Origin: Limnoperna fortunei
Lineage: Eukaryota; Mollusca; Bivalvia; Mytilida; Modiolidae
Reading direction: 5' to 3'
Length of the DNA: 64,000 nt
Assembly: GCA_944474755.1 (NCBI GenBank)
Contig: OX104122.1
Coordinates: forward strand, 12,844,641-12,908,640
Shown: in pieces, positions 1 to 12,115 of the stretch
How the letters are laid out: the number at the start of each line of letters is the position of its first letter
How positions within the stretch are numbered: the first letter of the stretch is position 1
The notes under the pieces: model-generated
The model's database searches: none
Told to the model about the DNA's origin: nothing
Seen by the model: only the letters and a program-made list of their open reading frames with translations
Made by a program: the position numbers and the translations under genes

Positions 1-1324
1 TAATATTTAATGAATTCTAAAAAAATTAAACAAATAGGCAATAAATATCTCTTCGGCATGCCATACGTTTCTCGATTTTGCACAAGGGGAATAATTCTTC
101 AACATTCTGTGAAGAAAGGCTAGACAAATATTTATTTCCCACATAACACCTGTACGTTTTCATTAATGTTATGTAATTAAAACATATTGGTGTCCGTGTT
201 TACTAATAGTTAGATTCTAATTTACACCTTACGACATAATCACAATACACAAAGTAATATATTTCCATTAACTGTCTGTTTTATAAACATTATCAGATAA
301 GGATTTTAAAATCGTGTGCACCTATGGTAAACCATTACATTAAGTAAACAGAATTTCAATAATACCAGCTTATTTCCATGTAATTAACAAAGAATACAGT
401 TCAACTACATACTATGTTTGTAATCCCGTGTCTGTTTTATTGCTTTACTGACATTACAGAGTAAGATTATTGCATTGCTCTGATAAATTGTTTATTGAAC
501 GTTTATGAAACTGAAGCTATGACAGAATAATAATACAATCTCATCATATATCTTTTGTATACAATGAAATTAATTATATATTTTGTAATGACAGTATTAT
601 TCGTCAAAAGTTTTACGGGCAAGACATGTCCTGGAAAAATAAACTACTACAAAACGTCCAGTGCTAGAAAGTTCTGTTAAAACAAGACTAACGCGTTAGA
701 CAAGCAAACTTTATTGGACGTTTGATACTCTCAATACCTTTCACGGAAACATTCGATAGGTTTTCTTTTTGTATTCTATTAGGAGTTAGAATTTTTTATA
801 TCACGCGGCGAAGAACTGAATTTAATGGAATTGATTTGAAATGAAGTAACACCGGTCCGTACCGGTCTAGTTACTGGGCCCCAATAAACATAAGTACAGA
901 AAAAGATTAAATATGGATATACAGTATATTTTGTACAATAAAAAGTGACACAACACTTTTTTCCTGTGTCCTTAACCCTCCAGAACTGGATAAATATAGA
1001 CCCCATAACAAACTGTAAAAAGAATATTATTGATGGTCAACGTTTCAGTATCATCAAACAAGGTTGACTACCATGTTTTGTCCATAAAAATTATTTGTAT
1101 TAAATGAAATAGAACACTGTTGTAATTTACTTTGTAGCTTACAATATAGTTAATGTCAATTTGCAGATGTAATGATACTTTGTTATTACATTTAATTCAT
1201 ATGATACAAATCTATCTATAATTTTTCATTTTGGTTGATAAGATTGTTTCTGCAGACAGAACAGAATAATGGAACAATGAATTCCAAATAATGACCTCGC
1301 ACAAAGGGGTGAAACGGATCTTAC
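1..1324. other. AT-rich non-coding stretch
   Basis: No coding frame, RNA gene or repeat is recognisable here. The longest open frames are short and have no compositional or motif support. The segmental duplication begins at about 1325. Confidence 0.6.
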
Positions 1325-3850
1325 TTGTCTGTTTCAAGGGATCATTACCAGGACGTATGCTGTAATGTATAGAGAATACATTTCTTTATATTGTATAAAG
1401 TTTCGTGTTTACAGAACTGTTGTCCACGGTAATTAGGCCTTACAGTCAGACGGGACTCCAACGGTATCTGTTCTACTGGACACTTGTATGAGACCGGGTA
1501 CCAGTTTTTGTAACTGCTTCATGTCTCTCTGGAATTACCATTAACATGAGCACAATAAGAAAGTAGCACGGCTTGAATAGCTTAATTTAAAACTATATCA
1601 TAAAATGAATGATAAACAGTTTGTCTCAGCTCAGATTTGAAACTGTTCAGTCTCGCTTCATTTCCCGGTGACACTTCAAATGGATGATGTCCATAACAAA
1701 CAGGACTCAAATGCAAAATGAAACTTCTGTCGACAGGGAAAAATTATCTGATATGTTACAGTTATATGTGCTTATTTGAATGGGTGGCGTAGTTCGCCAC
1801 TTGAGTCGTATATGAATCCATATCATAGAAATTTCACCTGTTTGGGAGAACTCATCGTATGACGGGTTGACTCGCATTGTGTTCTATTATCCCTCGACAT
1901 ATTCCAGCTCTCAAGGCTAAACTACGGAAATTCTACTAGAGGGTTTTACTGATTTACAATATAATAAATCCATATATTAACAGACTAAAAACAGTAATTA
2001 ATTCAATATCATACAGTCACGTGAGACTGATCTTTAACCCTTTTTAACCTTTATGCACATAGATGTTTTCGTGTAGCTGAGTTTTATAAGCAAGAAGTTT
2101 TCAATTGATTCATTGATTGATGTTTAACGTAGAGTAAGCAATATTTTGGAGTTTTGAACAATAAAGCACACACATTATATGGGAATTGCAATGAAACGTT
2201 CAATAATGCTTTCAGCTTAGTTTAGCCAGTTTCCGCCATGTTGGTGCACTGTTCTAATGCTGGTACAAATATTGCTAGGCTATTTTTAATTTTTGTACTA
2301 TTCTGTGACGTAAACAATCTTTCTAATCTGTAACTGATGCATACATTTCTACCGTGTGTTTTCACATATGCATACAATTCTTCCAGATGGCGTGATTAGA
2401 ATTCTTTGCCGGTTCTAATATTAACATGCATTCGTTGTGGCGTAAATATGCTTTTGTTACAATGTTTACTAACATTTATGTATTAAATATCAAATGATGT
2501 TTATTACATAAGTTTGTAAATTACATAACGTTAGTTGATTTAAGAAAACACCTAATATTTTAAGATAGTTATCAATATCAAACACGCTTCATTCGTTTGA
2601 AGTCAAAGCCTCAAATATTTTTTCTGAAATAAGTTAACCTGTAGATTGTTTTAATTAAACGAATTAGAACATGTGGTAAAGATCACAAACTATCGAATTA
2701 AAGGCGTCAATTAGGCGCGGATCCAGTAATGTGTGTGTTGGCGGGGGTTAGGGGCTCCGTCGCCTTAAAGCCCAAGAAATTTTTATGATATTTAAAGTAA
2801 TTTTGATCATTGAAATTAATACTTTAAATAAATAAGTTTTTTCTATCATATGGTACAATTAACGAAAAAAATCCTTATTAAAGAGCGCCGGATATTATTA
2901 CCTGGATCCGCCACTGTCAATCGTGCCTGAGTTGTCTATTTACTCATCTTCTTTTGATCACGTACGCGTTCAGTTGTGGATTAGGGTTGTGAGTCGACTA
3001 AACTAACTAAAATCGAAAAAGAAAATTGTGTTGAAGCGAACATTACAGAATTGGCTCAATCAGAAAACAAGCGAACACTCGATTGGTCAAAATAGAAGAA
3101 GAAAAAACAATAAAAAACGTCACTAAATTTAAACACGAATCATACTGCATAGCAACTAACCGCAATAAAACAGCAGTACGTGAAGCCTTGCCCATGCGCT
3201 AACGACGATAACAATATTTTGACCGTGTCTGTTGCTGATGTCAGTAGTTGCCTAGGTAATTTATGTCCATTGTAAAATTTTCTTTGAAGTTTGGTGACAT
3301 GTTAAAATCCATGCACATAACAAAATATTTGCATATTCCCATTCATGATGCATTGTTTGTATGTAAATGTAGGACATATTCTCGATTTCAAAATTTGTTT
3401 ATAATAGGCATTATCATCATACATGTCATTATGATTTTTTATTTTACAAACCATTTAAAAATGCATCATTATCCAATTGGTTTATGAAGTTTGTTTTTTT
3501 ACTAGTGCCTCATGCATGTACATTTGAGCAATACTGCGGACAAGATGTGCCTAACTGCACATTAGTTGACAAGAATCGACAGTTTTCCTGCTCAAGGTTG
3601 CTGGTTTCTACCAAGTACTACAGCTTCCTCCCACAATAAGAACTGGACGCCATAATATACATGGATGGTAAAATTGCTGAAATCACCATTCATATCAAAA
3701 ACACATCAAAGGGACCATTCTCACCTCGTTCCGTTTACTCAACTTTTGACGGAAATGGTCAAGAAATGATCCAAGTAATCGTAAGATTTGACAACAACAG
3801 AATGTTTTTTCAAAATCATCCATAGATTTCAATCAAGAAAACAGGATCTG
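1325..3850 (+). repeat. Segmental duplication, arm A (partner 24630-28035)
   Basis: The sequence aligns colinearly, with many substitutions and small indels, to 24630-28035 on the same strand. Shared landmarks in the same order include a GTTTACAGAAC block (1410 and 24715), GATGTCCATAA followed by AACAGGACTC (1687 and 25229), a TTCCGCCAT block (2231 and 25867), a CATAACGTTAGTTGATT block (2524 and 26542) and a SINE relic (about 3525 and 27670). Arm A lacks the foldback MITE of arm B. No gene is seen inside. Confidence 0.8.
3525..3705 (+). mobile_element. Degenerate tRNA-derived SINE, 3' part
   Basis: The text resembles the middle and tail of the window's SINE family: GACAAGAATCGACAG, then GCTTCCTCCCACAATAAGAA, then GGACGCCATAATATA and a GCTGAAA end. 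The tRNA-like head is lost. The relic sits at the equivalent place in arm B (27670-27895), so it was present before the duplication. Confidence 0.6.
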
Positions 3851-3929
3851 ACCAATGCACAAGAATATTATATTGAATAGATGGAATAAAATTTTGTCAT
3901 GATCAAAAGGTCGGTTTAGTGCCAATTTG

Positions 3930-4625
3930 CCGAACTGGGGTGAAACAACTAGATCAACGATCAACTGAATAAACGGAACTGGGATGGACCAAATGGATCA
4001 ACTGGACTGCGATGAACCAAATGGATCGAAGGAACTGGGATGAACCAACTGGATCAATGGGACTGGGATGAAACAACTGGATTTTTTGTGACTGGGTTGG
4101 ACCAACTGGTTCAACGAGTCTGGGATGGACCAACTGGTTCAACGGGACTGGGATGGACCAACTCGATATGCGGGACTTGGATGTACCAATTTGATTGGCG
4201 GGACTTGGATGAACCAACTGGATCAACGGAACTGCGATGGACCAACTGGATCAACGGAACTATGGTGGAAAAACTAGATCAAAGGGACTGGGATGGACCA
4301 ACTGGATCAACGGGATCAACGGGACTTGGATGGAACAACTGGATCAACGGAACTGGGATGGACCAACTGTATCAACGGGACTGGGATGGATCAACTGTAT
4401 CAACGGAATTGTGATGGACCAACTGTATAATTAAGACTGTGTTGGACCAACTGTATCAACGGGACGGTGATGGACCAGCTGTATCATCGGGACTGTGATG
4501 GATCACTTTGATCAACGGGGCTGTGATGAGCCAACTGTATCAACGGAATTGTGATGGACCAACTGAATCAATGGAACAGGGATGGACCAACGGGATGAAC
4601 GGGACTGGGATGGACCAACTTGATC
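3930..4625 (+). repeat. 28-bp minisatellite
   Basis: About 25 degenerate tandem copies of a 28-bp unit of the form GGGACTGGGATGGACCAACT plus GGATCAAC. The period is not a multiple of three, so all three frames rotate through the same Trp/Asp/Gly/Thr/Gln-rich words. That explains the several overlapping open frames on both strands, and none is taken as a gene. Confidence 0.92.
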
Positions 4626-5600
4626 ACAATTTTGACTGCCTTTGTATTTGGTCGAGACGGAGGTTTTATTCTTTTTTAGCGCTTACAACAATTCTACTTT
4701 TTTCACTAAGATTTATCAAATGTGCTAATATTACGCTGGTCATACGGGGCGAACTGTTCATGCAACAGCATAACCATCGAACCATCGGTTGCAAAACAAA
4801 ATGCCAGGGTTATAAAATTTAGAACGCCAGACATTTAGAATTCGTCTGTACTATCGAAACTACGAATAATAAACAGCCAAATAGAATGTTAAAATAGCGT
4901 ATGCCAGAATAACTTATTTCAGCCTCTACATTTATGGAACAGCATAGACTGTAATATTGCTTGTTACATTCTGAACTTTGCAGAGGTCATTTTATATCCA
5001 AAACCAAACATTTCACAACAAATATAAATTTCTGGGACTTGACTGTGAGGTTTCACAGTGCTCGACCCACAGATTTGCCAAGCTCGCCCGATGTAGCTGA
5101 GTTTTGCAGGGTGTGCTCGACTCAAACCTTAATAGGCATGGATTGCCAGTTTTTGTGCCAAAGTTTGTAATTTCGAGGAGATTTCGTCTTCGTTCCCCAA
5201 GAAAAATGGCTGAAAGTGGTGTGAAACGCCTTTAACAAACGAAAATTATATAGCTGTATATTTCTTTACACGTCGTCTATATCAAACCCCTCAAATAGAC
5301 GAAATAAAGTTATATGTTAAAATAATTATTGTAGAAAATAGGATGTCAATTATAATCATATTGTTAAATCAAAATCAACATGGCTTGATTTCTCTTTCGT
5401 TTTCAACAAGTAAATATAATATCCAAACACAAATAACATATTTTATCCAAGAACGTATAAGCACTAGTCGTCATTTTTGTAATCGATTAGTAATTAATCA
5501 ATTTTAGCAATCAGGATTGAACACAATTCACCATAACATGATTAGTCATAAGACATATGCAATGGTGTATAGAGATACAATACAATACGGTACAAGTAGA
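4626..5600. other. Non-coding, with a degenerate SINE relic at 5060-5225
   Basis: No gene seen. 5060-5225 contains GGGTGTGCTCGACTC, then GCATGGATTGCCAG, then a GGCTGAAAGTGGTGTGAAAC tail. This is the order of the window's SINE body and 3' end, but heavily decayed. Confidence 0.5.
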
Positions 5601-5972
5601 GTTCCCAGTGCTCAACACACAGAGCAGCCTAGCGCATCCCCTGGTGGCGGATAGTGGCGAACCTCTTGTTGGGAGGTTGTCATTCATAATATTGAAAACC
5701 TGGCCGCGGACGGTAGGGGGTGACGTGTTTTGAAAGTGCCATGCTCATTGCATCCCTTTTGTAGTTTTCAAAAAAGAGTAGTTTCATTGTAGCATAAAGA
5801 CTAAATTGTTCGCCCCTACCCAATACTCCATACTTTTCAAGTGGCAGTCAATTTTTTGTTTCCTGTGTCCCACCCCACCCATATTTGTGTTGATTTATTG
5901 TTTGTTAACTCGTTCTCGTCGTGAATATAGCTGAAATACTGCTCGCTAGACGTAAAGCAAACTATACAAGTA
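5601..5972 (+). repeat. ~370-bp dispersed repeat, copy 1
   Basis: Closely similar along its length to 38499-38893 and, at both ends, to 45097-45695. It starts GTTCCCAGTGCTC, passes GGTGACGTGTTTTG and CCCTACCCAATACTC, and ends AATATAGCTGAAATACTGCT then ACGTAAAGCAAAC. Copies 2 and 3 finish in a CAAT microsatellite, as expected for a short retroposon, but no tRNA-like head was found. Family name unknown. Confidence 0.75.
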
Positions 5973-7028
5973 CAAAATAACCATGCAATAACAATACAAT
6001 ACAATTTTTATATAAACCATGTGCATTACGGGAAGAGAGAAACAAATCCTAGAGAACAAATACTTTATTTCTTATTATTGTAAATTTACATAGTTTATTT
6101 AGGTTTTTCTTTTTTTTTTTGGTATCGCTCATAATTTGACAGAGTTTAAGTGTATTTGGCATTTGTAAACTGTTGTTTCGGATAAATGTTTTCCTCTCAT
6201 CTGAGAAGTGTGTGCATTTCAACAAATATTGAAATTCATCGACAGTTTCTTTAGTATTTAAGCAGACACCAAAATCCTATTTTCTCTGTTTGCATTAATT
6301 GCTAATTTATCAACTTCAATTGGTAGTCTGTGAGTGCGGAATGTACAAAGCGTATAAATGTCCCTATCATCCTGAATGTTGAAGTAATTTGTTCAAATAA
6401 AAAAAACTTTTTAAAAGTCTATAACCAATGGCCTTAGGTGATTTTCCCACTTGCTCGTGCTACTTATAATGATTATTTAAACTAAGATTAATACTGGAGA
6501 CAATCCAAATGTAAGAGAAGCCGATACTGTCAGTTATTTTGCACAAAGTTTGGCCATGGAATATTTTTAACAATACATGTATATAATTCCCGCAATTTTT
6601 TGTAACTTACCTTTGTACGATGCCACTTCCGTTTTAGGTTAGTGATATATTGCTAGAATAGATTTAGAAAATGCATATATCTTAGTTTTAAAAGCGTGCT
6701 TTTTAAGCTAAAGTTTAGCCGTCAACATATAGTTTAATCATCGGTATGAAATTGATCTTATACATATATATTATCAATCAATATAACTCACATTGATTAA
6801 ATAATTGATTGATTTAATGATTATAAACTTTCAGCAAAGCATTTCAGCTGTATTCTCGACGAGAAGTTAACAAACACTTTGTCAACAGAAAAAGGGATAA
6901 ATCAACAGGAACAAGACTGGCAATGACCGTCTACAATGAGCCGACCCTTTTTTTAAATCTACAATAGGGTCTTTATCGTAAAAGAGCCGTAGCATTATCC
7001 AAGCACGCCATCCACTACAGCTGATCCA
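5973..7028. other. Non-coding
   Basis: No gene. A minus-strand scrap of the 3' end of the ~370-bp repeat lies at about 6837-6875 (ATTTCAGCTGTATTCTCGAC then GTTAACAAAC). A similar scrap is at 10168-10205. Confidence 0.45.
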
Positions 7029-7306
7029 TGGCTAAATTTTTCAGTTATATCGAGACATCTCGTTATAATTTGGGGAGGAAGCCGGAATACCACGAAAAAA
7101 TCCATATCTTCGATAGAAAAACAGGCAATCCTTGTCAATTAAAATTGGGGTGGAGCACACTCAGCCTGCAGTGATACTCGAAGCCACAAACACAGTGTTG
7201 ACAGGCACGTTATCTATAGTAGCTGATAAACTACCTTAACCAATCTGCCACTGAGGACCCCCCACATCTATGCCTTAACCACTCGGCCACTGAGGACCCC
7301 CCACAT
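7029..7306 (-). mobile_element. tRNA-derived SINE with a duplicated head
   Basis: On the minus strand it shows a tRNA-like head, the GACAAGGATTG body and a GGAGGAAGCCGG/ATATAACTGAAAAAT tail. The head is partly duplicated: a CCTTAACCA...CCACTGAGGACCCCCCAC segment of about 38 bp occurs twice (about 7236-7307), so the box A region is present in two versions. Confidence 0.75.
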
Positions 7307-8521
7307 CTATTTAATAAACACGTAAACCACAATACAGTATAACACTATACAAGGGTTTGATAATCAGCTTTAAATTGTGGTTTATTGAGAACATTTTTGT
7401 AGTCACTCAGAACTTTCGTCAATTATGCTAATATTGCTTTTTCATATTTCAACACACCTCCATCCAAAAAAGCAACAATATTTAAATGTAAGTTCATGAT
7501 TTCAAATGAGGTTATAATAATGCAGAATGGAACCTTAAGGTTTAATTGAAAAATAATTGAAAGATGTTCCTTTTAAAACCATTCTGCTATTTGATCTCAG
7601 GTTTGCATGTCTGTTCCATAAAGTCCATGCAATTTTCTCCAATAACCCACCATAAAATCTAGTCGTCTTAACGATCATTCTTAAAAATTCCATCGTTTTC
7701 CATTATGCCCCCCCCCTCACCCCCACTCACACCCCAACAAAATACATATAAAACGTACAGAAATACGAAAGAATAATATTTTGCATTTAAACAAGCACAC
7801 AAAACGCTCTATGACAAGGTAGCACCAGTTCAAGGAATTCTGGCAACCGACACCCCCCCCCCCCTCTTCTCTGCCAAAAAATATACCAAAATGTTTAAAA
7901 CAGAGTAAATACAGATTGTTAAATATTCTCAAAGTTTATTTTTCAAAGTACATTTAAGTTGAATAACTTATTTATTTAAATTAAATTTAGCAAATTACAT
8001 GAAACGACATTTAAATAATCCCGCCGGATATTTAACCGGGATGGAACATTTTGTTGCACAGAGTTGTCGTTCTTTGCCTTCAAAATGCTGATCATGTGAG
8101 ACTCATGTGACGACTTGCTACTTGCCAGTTGTTTACCACTGTTTGATGTGTATAACTTGACGAGATTTGTATGTATAATAGTAACAACATTGCGACATCT
8201 AATTTTATTTTTATTAGCTGAATATTTTGCTTATAAATAATTAAAATTAGTATTAATAATTCATTATAATTAGTACTATAAATTTCGAGTCTACTTTCGC
8301 TTTCGGTCGCTTTGTTCGCCTTGCTTATACAACTTATGTTAAATTAATGTAGTTATCAGCAAACGTTATCAACAAACTACGTAAATATTAAAAGCTTTAT
8401 TCAGCTCTCATGATAGCTCTATCTATAATTTTCATGTCATGCCCCATCTCCCTTTTTATGTTTCCCAATTTAGCAAAATATTAAGCACAAATTGAAAAAA
8501 AAGTGTCAGTACATATACACT
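7307..8521. other. Non-coding with C-rich tracts
   Basis: No gene. Poly-C runs occur at about 7708-7735 and 7851-7866. From about 8015 the sequence is weakly similar to 12115-12300 (shared CATGTGACGACT and TTTGTATGxATAAT words), which suggests a diverged duplication continuing into the 385-bp tandem repeat. Confidence 0.45.
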
Positions 8522-8665
8522 ATTCGTACATTGTCAGAAAATATACAGTTTATTTGTACGAGCCTTAGAAACAGGTAGAAATGCGAGGCTCTGTCGAGCA
8601 TTTCTTGCCTGTTTCGCGGCGAGTGCAAATAAACTTTATATTGTCTGATAATTTAATGTACGAAT
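8522..8665. mobile_element. Foldback MITE-like element
   Basis: A 144-bp imperfect palindrome. The left arm reads ATTCGTACATTGTCAGA then GTTTATTTGTACGAG and AAACAGGTAGAAATGC. The right arm is its reverse complement and ends GTACGAAT. The loop lies near 8590. No coding content. Confidence 0.75.
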
Positions 8666-8890
8666 ATTGTTTTTATTCTGAAACCATAAAATACATTTAA
8701 TACTAATGGAAAAGAGGCAAAAGTGAACTTCTAGCGGATTTTTCCTTTAAATTTTTCGCGCGTATTCGAGTGATAGCCTGACGTCACACACAAATATCGT
8801 ATTCGACAAATGCTGTAAACCAGAACAGAATACTAAATATCATTAGAAGTATGGACAAGGGTACCAGGAGCTTTGCCTTATTCACCATTT

Positions 8891-9660
8891 TAGTTATTGG
8901 CTAAAAGTTGAGATAACCAATTTCACTTTTCTTGCAGTCAGTCGGCCCATCTGAATTTTTTTAAATAGTACAAATAGTTTACATAAAATCCGGAACAATC
9001 GAAGTAGTAAAGACAGGAACAATAGTTTAACATACATGTAATTTTAATAGTTCCAGAAAACAATGGATACTTTTGCCGAATAAAGGTAAAAGATGACCTC
9101 TTTTAAAAAATCACTAGTCATTTTGAACAAACTTGTAATCCTTCGAACGTGCCAAACGTTTATCCTACATATCCGCTCTCCAACCAGGCTATATATTTCG
9201 GATATTTTTTCTATTTCACCGGATAAGCATATTGGAACGACAACACAATTAATGACCTTTGCAACTCGTTGAATGTAGTTATTGGCTTAAAGTTGAGATA
9301 ACCAATTTCACTTTTCTTGCAGTCAGTCGGCCCATCTGAATTTTTTTAAATAGTACAAATAGTTTACATAAAATCCGGAACAATCGAAGTAGTAAAGACA
9401 GGAACAATAGTTTAACATACATGTAATTTTAATAGTTCCAGAAAACAATGGATACTTTTGCCGAATAAAGGTAAAAGATGACCTCTTTTAAAAAATCACT
9501 AGTCATATTGAACAAACTGGTAATCCTTCGAACGTGCCAAACGTTTATCCTACATATCCGCTCTCAAACCAGGCTATATATTTCGGATATTTTTTCTATT
9601 TCACCGGATAAGCATATTGGAACGACAACACAATTAATGACCTTTGCAACACGTTGAATG
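8891..9660 (+). repeat. Two tandem copies of a 385-bp unit
   Basis: 8891-9275 and 9276-9660 are nearly identical direct copies from TAGTTATTGGC to AACACGTTGAATG, with only scattered substitutions. The high similarity means a recent duplication. The unit's second half (CCAACCAGGCTATATATT and GGATAAGCATAT) has a diverged relative at 12545-12605. Confidence 0.93.
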
Positions 9661-10045
9661 TAGTTCCCCATAAAATGGTATCTTTCTTTGTAATTTTTTT
9701 TTCTTTGGCTTTTTTCTTGTTTTGGTTCTACTTTTTGGGCTTATTGGAAAGAAGGAACTTTGAAAAAAATTAGAAATTAAACATTTGTTGAAATATAATG
9801 GATTAGGAGTATTTTTAGTCTAGTGGAATAATTGCCAATTTCCTGTTTTCGGAGTCTCTCAGACTTCATCCCTGAAGATAGGGATGCTTCCAGAGCTTTA
9901 AAAAGAGTTAACAATGATCAATTTTTCTAAATTTTGGATATAGTTTGGAAGTGGTATGGTACTTTCAGACTACCAAATGGCATTCCAGAAGCATCGGTGG
10001 AATTTTTTTTATTGACTTTATGTTATAATAGACAAAGAGGTCAAA
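9630..10045 (-). mobile_element. Partial inverted copy of the 13.6-15.4 kb TIR element interior
   Basis: This is the reverse complement of 14343-15232, minus the nested insertion there. Shared landmarks are GAAGATAGGGATGCTTCC, TTTTTGGGCTTATTGGAAAG, GTAGTTCCCCATAAAAT and GCAACxCGTTG. It joins directly to the end of the 385-bp tandem repeat. Confidence 0.85.
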
Positions 10046-11196
10046 ACAATTGTGTTTTTCTCTGAAACAAATAAAGTAATTTAAATTGTTTGATTTATTG
10101 ATTGAATATCAACATAACATGCGATATTAGCATTTTTGTACTCAGGTACTTTAAATAGTCAAGTTAACAGTATTTCAGCTATATTCACGACAACATTAAG
10201 TTAACAAATATAAGCGTTAGACAGGTTTCTCAAAATTTGCAAAAAGAACCGCTAGAAACGGGGTTGGATACCATAGTTTATAGACGTAAATATCGCTAAA
10301 TGACGGTTTTTTTTCTAAATGCATAATGGGTTACGCCCAGAATATTTAAGTAATTGTTTACCCTTTTAAAATAAAAGATTTCCAAATAATTGTGGTGTTA
10401 AAATAAAAGAATTTTAAATGCCAGCACGTTTTGTTTGATACAAACCGACAAATATATGTTAACATGTCAATAAAAAATGGTAAGTCACAAAATTTTGAAA
10501 TAAAACTGTTTTGCATCGAAGATCATGACCTAAAATGCAAGTAATTTGACAGTTCAAATGATTATTAAGAGTTAAAAAAAAGATCTGCGTACACAGACTA
10601 TTACACAAACGACTTGCACAGTACAACCGTCCTTTGAAAACACGACCATTCTGGTTGACGTCGGCGATGAACAAAAACAACAATTTTACAAGATCACTAT
10701 GACAAAATAGTCCCTTTGAAGTTGTTATTTTAACAGATTGATTTTTCTTTAACTTTTTTTTTCATGGATTTCACAAACATATACTGTTGGCTATAAATTA
10801 CTAGATAAACTAAATACAATAAAAAACCTGGCGTACGGGTTTTCGATGCTATGCAATATTGCACTCTTCAAGGTATGTCACGAGAATTTTCATTCTATAC
10901 GGCACATTGAACATAACTGGTTCCCAAATATAACCTCTGCCACACGCCATCCTCCGTTTACTGCTGGACCACATTTGTCATCTGCCCGTGACGTTTATAA
11001 ACAAACATTGATGTTTGTTAAATAGTACACGAGATCTTATTTATTTTTATATTGTCTATTTATACACTTTTGATACAGTTTTAAATTCAAATTTACTGCG
11101 TTTGTACGCAAAGCTTGACGGCCAAGAGAGATATCTCTGTCAATGTGTGGCAGAGGTGATTGTGGTTGACGTAGAATACCCAGAATCGTTTAAGTA
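10046..11196. other. Non-coding
   Basis: No gene recognised. A minus-strand scrap of the ~370-bp dispersed repeat lies at 10168-10205. The remaining short open frames have no support. Confidence 0.5.
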
Positions 11197-11454
11197 GGGC
11201 CCTTGATGGCCGAGTGGTTAAAGTAGTTTGTCTACTATTGATTACGTGGTCTGTCCACACTGAGATTGCGGGTTCGATTCACACTGCGGGCAGGGTGTAC
11301 TCGACTCCAATATTAATTGACAAGGATTGTCAATTTTCCCACCGTAGGTCGGGGGTTTTCGCTTGATGCTCCTACTTCCTCCCCCAATAAAAACTGGACG
11401 CCATGATATAGCTGAAAAATTGCTGAAAATGACGTTAGACATCATTCAAACAAA
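11197..11454 (+). mobile_element. Full-length tRNA-derived SINE
   Basis: A pol III box A-like TGGCCGAGTGGTTA (11207-11220) and box B-like GGTTCGATTC (11271-11280) form a tRNA-like head. A body follows (GGTGTACTCGACTCCAA, GACAAGGATTGTCAATT), then the family tail (CTTCCTCCCCCAATAAAAAC, GGACGCCATGATATAGCTGA, GACATCATTCAAACAAA). This is the best reference copy of the family in the window. I do not assign a published subfamily name. Confidence 0.9.
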
Positions 11455-11829
11455 GAATCGGTTGCGTAGAGAATTGTACAGGTCATTAGAGAAACAATCT
11501 CTAACATTATTTCCCGTTTATTTCGGTTTTTATCGAATCTTGATATTTACATTTTTACCCTTTAAATTTTTCTGTAAACCTTGAACTTTAAAAGGTGAAA
11601 ATTTAACATCTGAATTTGAGAAATTACCGTAATAAATGGAAACAATTATATAGACTAAATTTAACCTTCAAGATTTATTTTAATTTAAAAAAAATACTTT
11701 TTCAGGTATGGGTCAATGTATGATTATATCATTCGGAAAATCTGTGGCATAGTAGGTAATAGTCATAAATATTCCTTGGTACGCAAAGGCTATCAAGGTA
11801 AAGAAAGGGAAGCGTACTATTATATCAGT
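11455..11829. other. Non-coding
   Basis: No gene or repeat recognised. Confidence 0.5.
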
Positions 11830-12115
11830 GTTTCCATAGTAACTAATATGTGATCTTATGTATATTCATTCTTTCATAGGAAGACCCAATTACATTTAAA
11901 AGAGAAAAAAGTCTGTAATACATTTAACAGTTTTCTGACTATCAACAGCTAACAGGTTTTTTTAATTTTTATAATAGTTAACAACAATTTTTAAGAAAAC
12001 ACAGATAATAGCTTATGGCTGAGAAACAGTTAACAGTTGCTATATTTAAAATAAAACAGTTAACAGACGTGTAAAAATGCCCAAAACACATTAACAGAAA
12101 AGATCTTGCCCTTTT
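11830..12115 (+). repeat. GTTAACAG-rich dispersed repeat, copy 1
   Basis: Similar to 55490-55735. Both carry GTTTCCATAGxAACTA then ATGTGATCTTATGTATAT, several AACAGTTAACAG words, GTTAACAACAATTT, and an end reading GTTAACAGACG then AAAATGCCCAAAACA. Non-coding. Confidence 0.75.

Noticed and set aside
3954..4822. Overlapping repetitive open frames on both strands (65-124 codons)
   Set aside because: They are translations of a 28-bp minisatellite. The period is not a multiple of three, so the frames are by-products.
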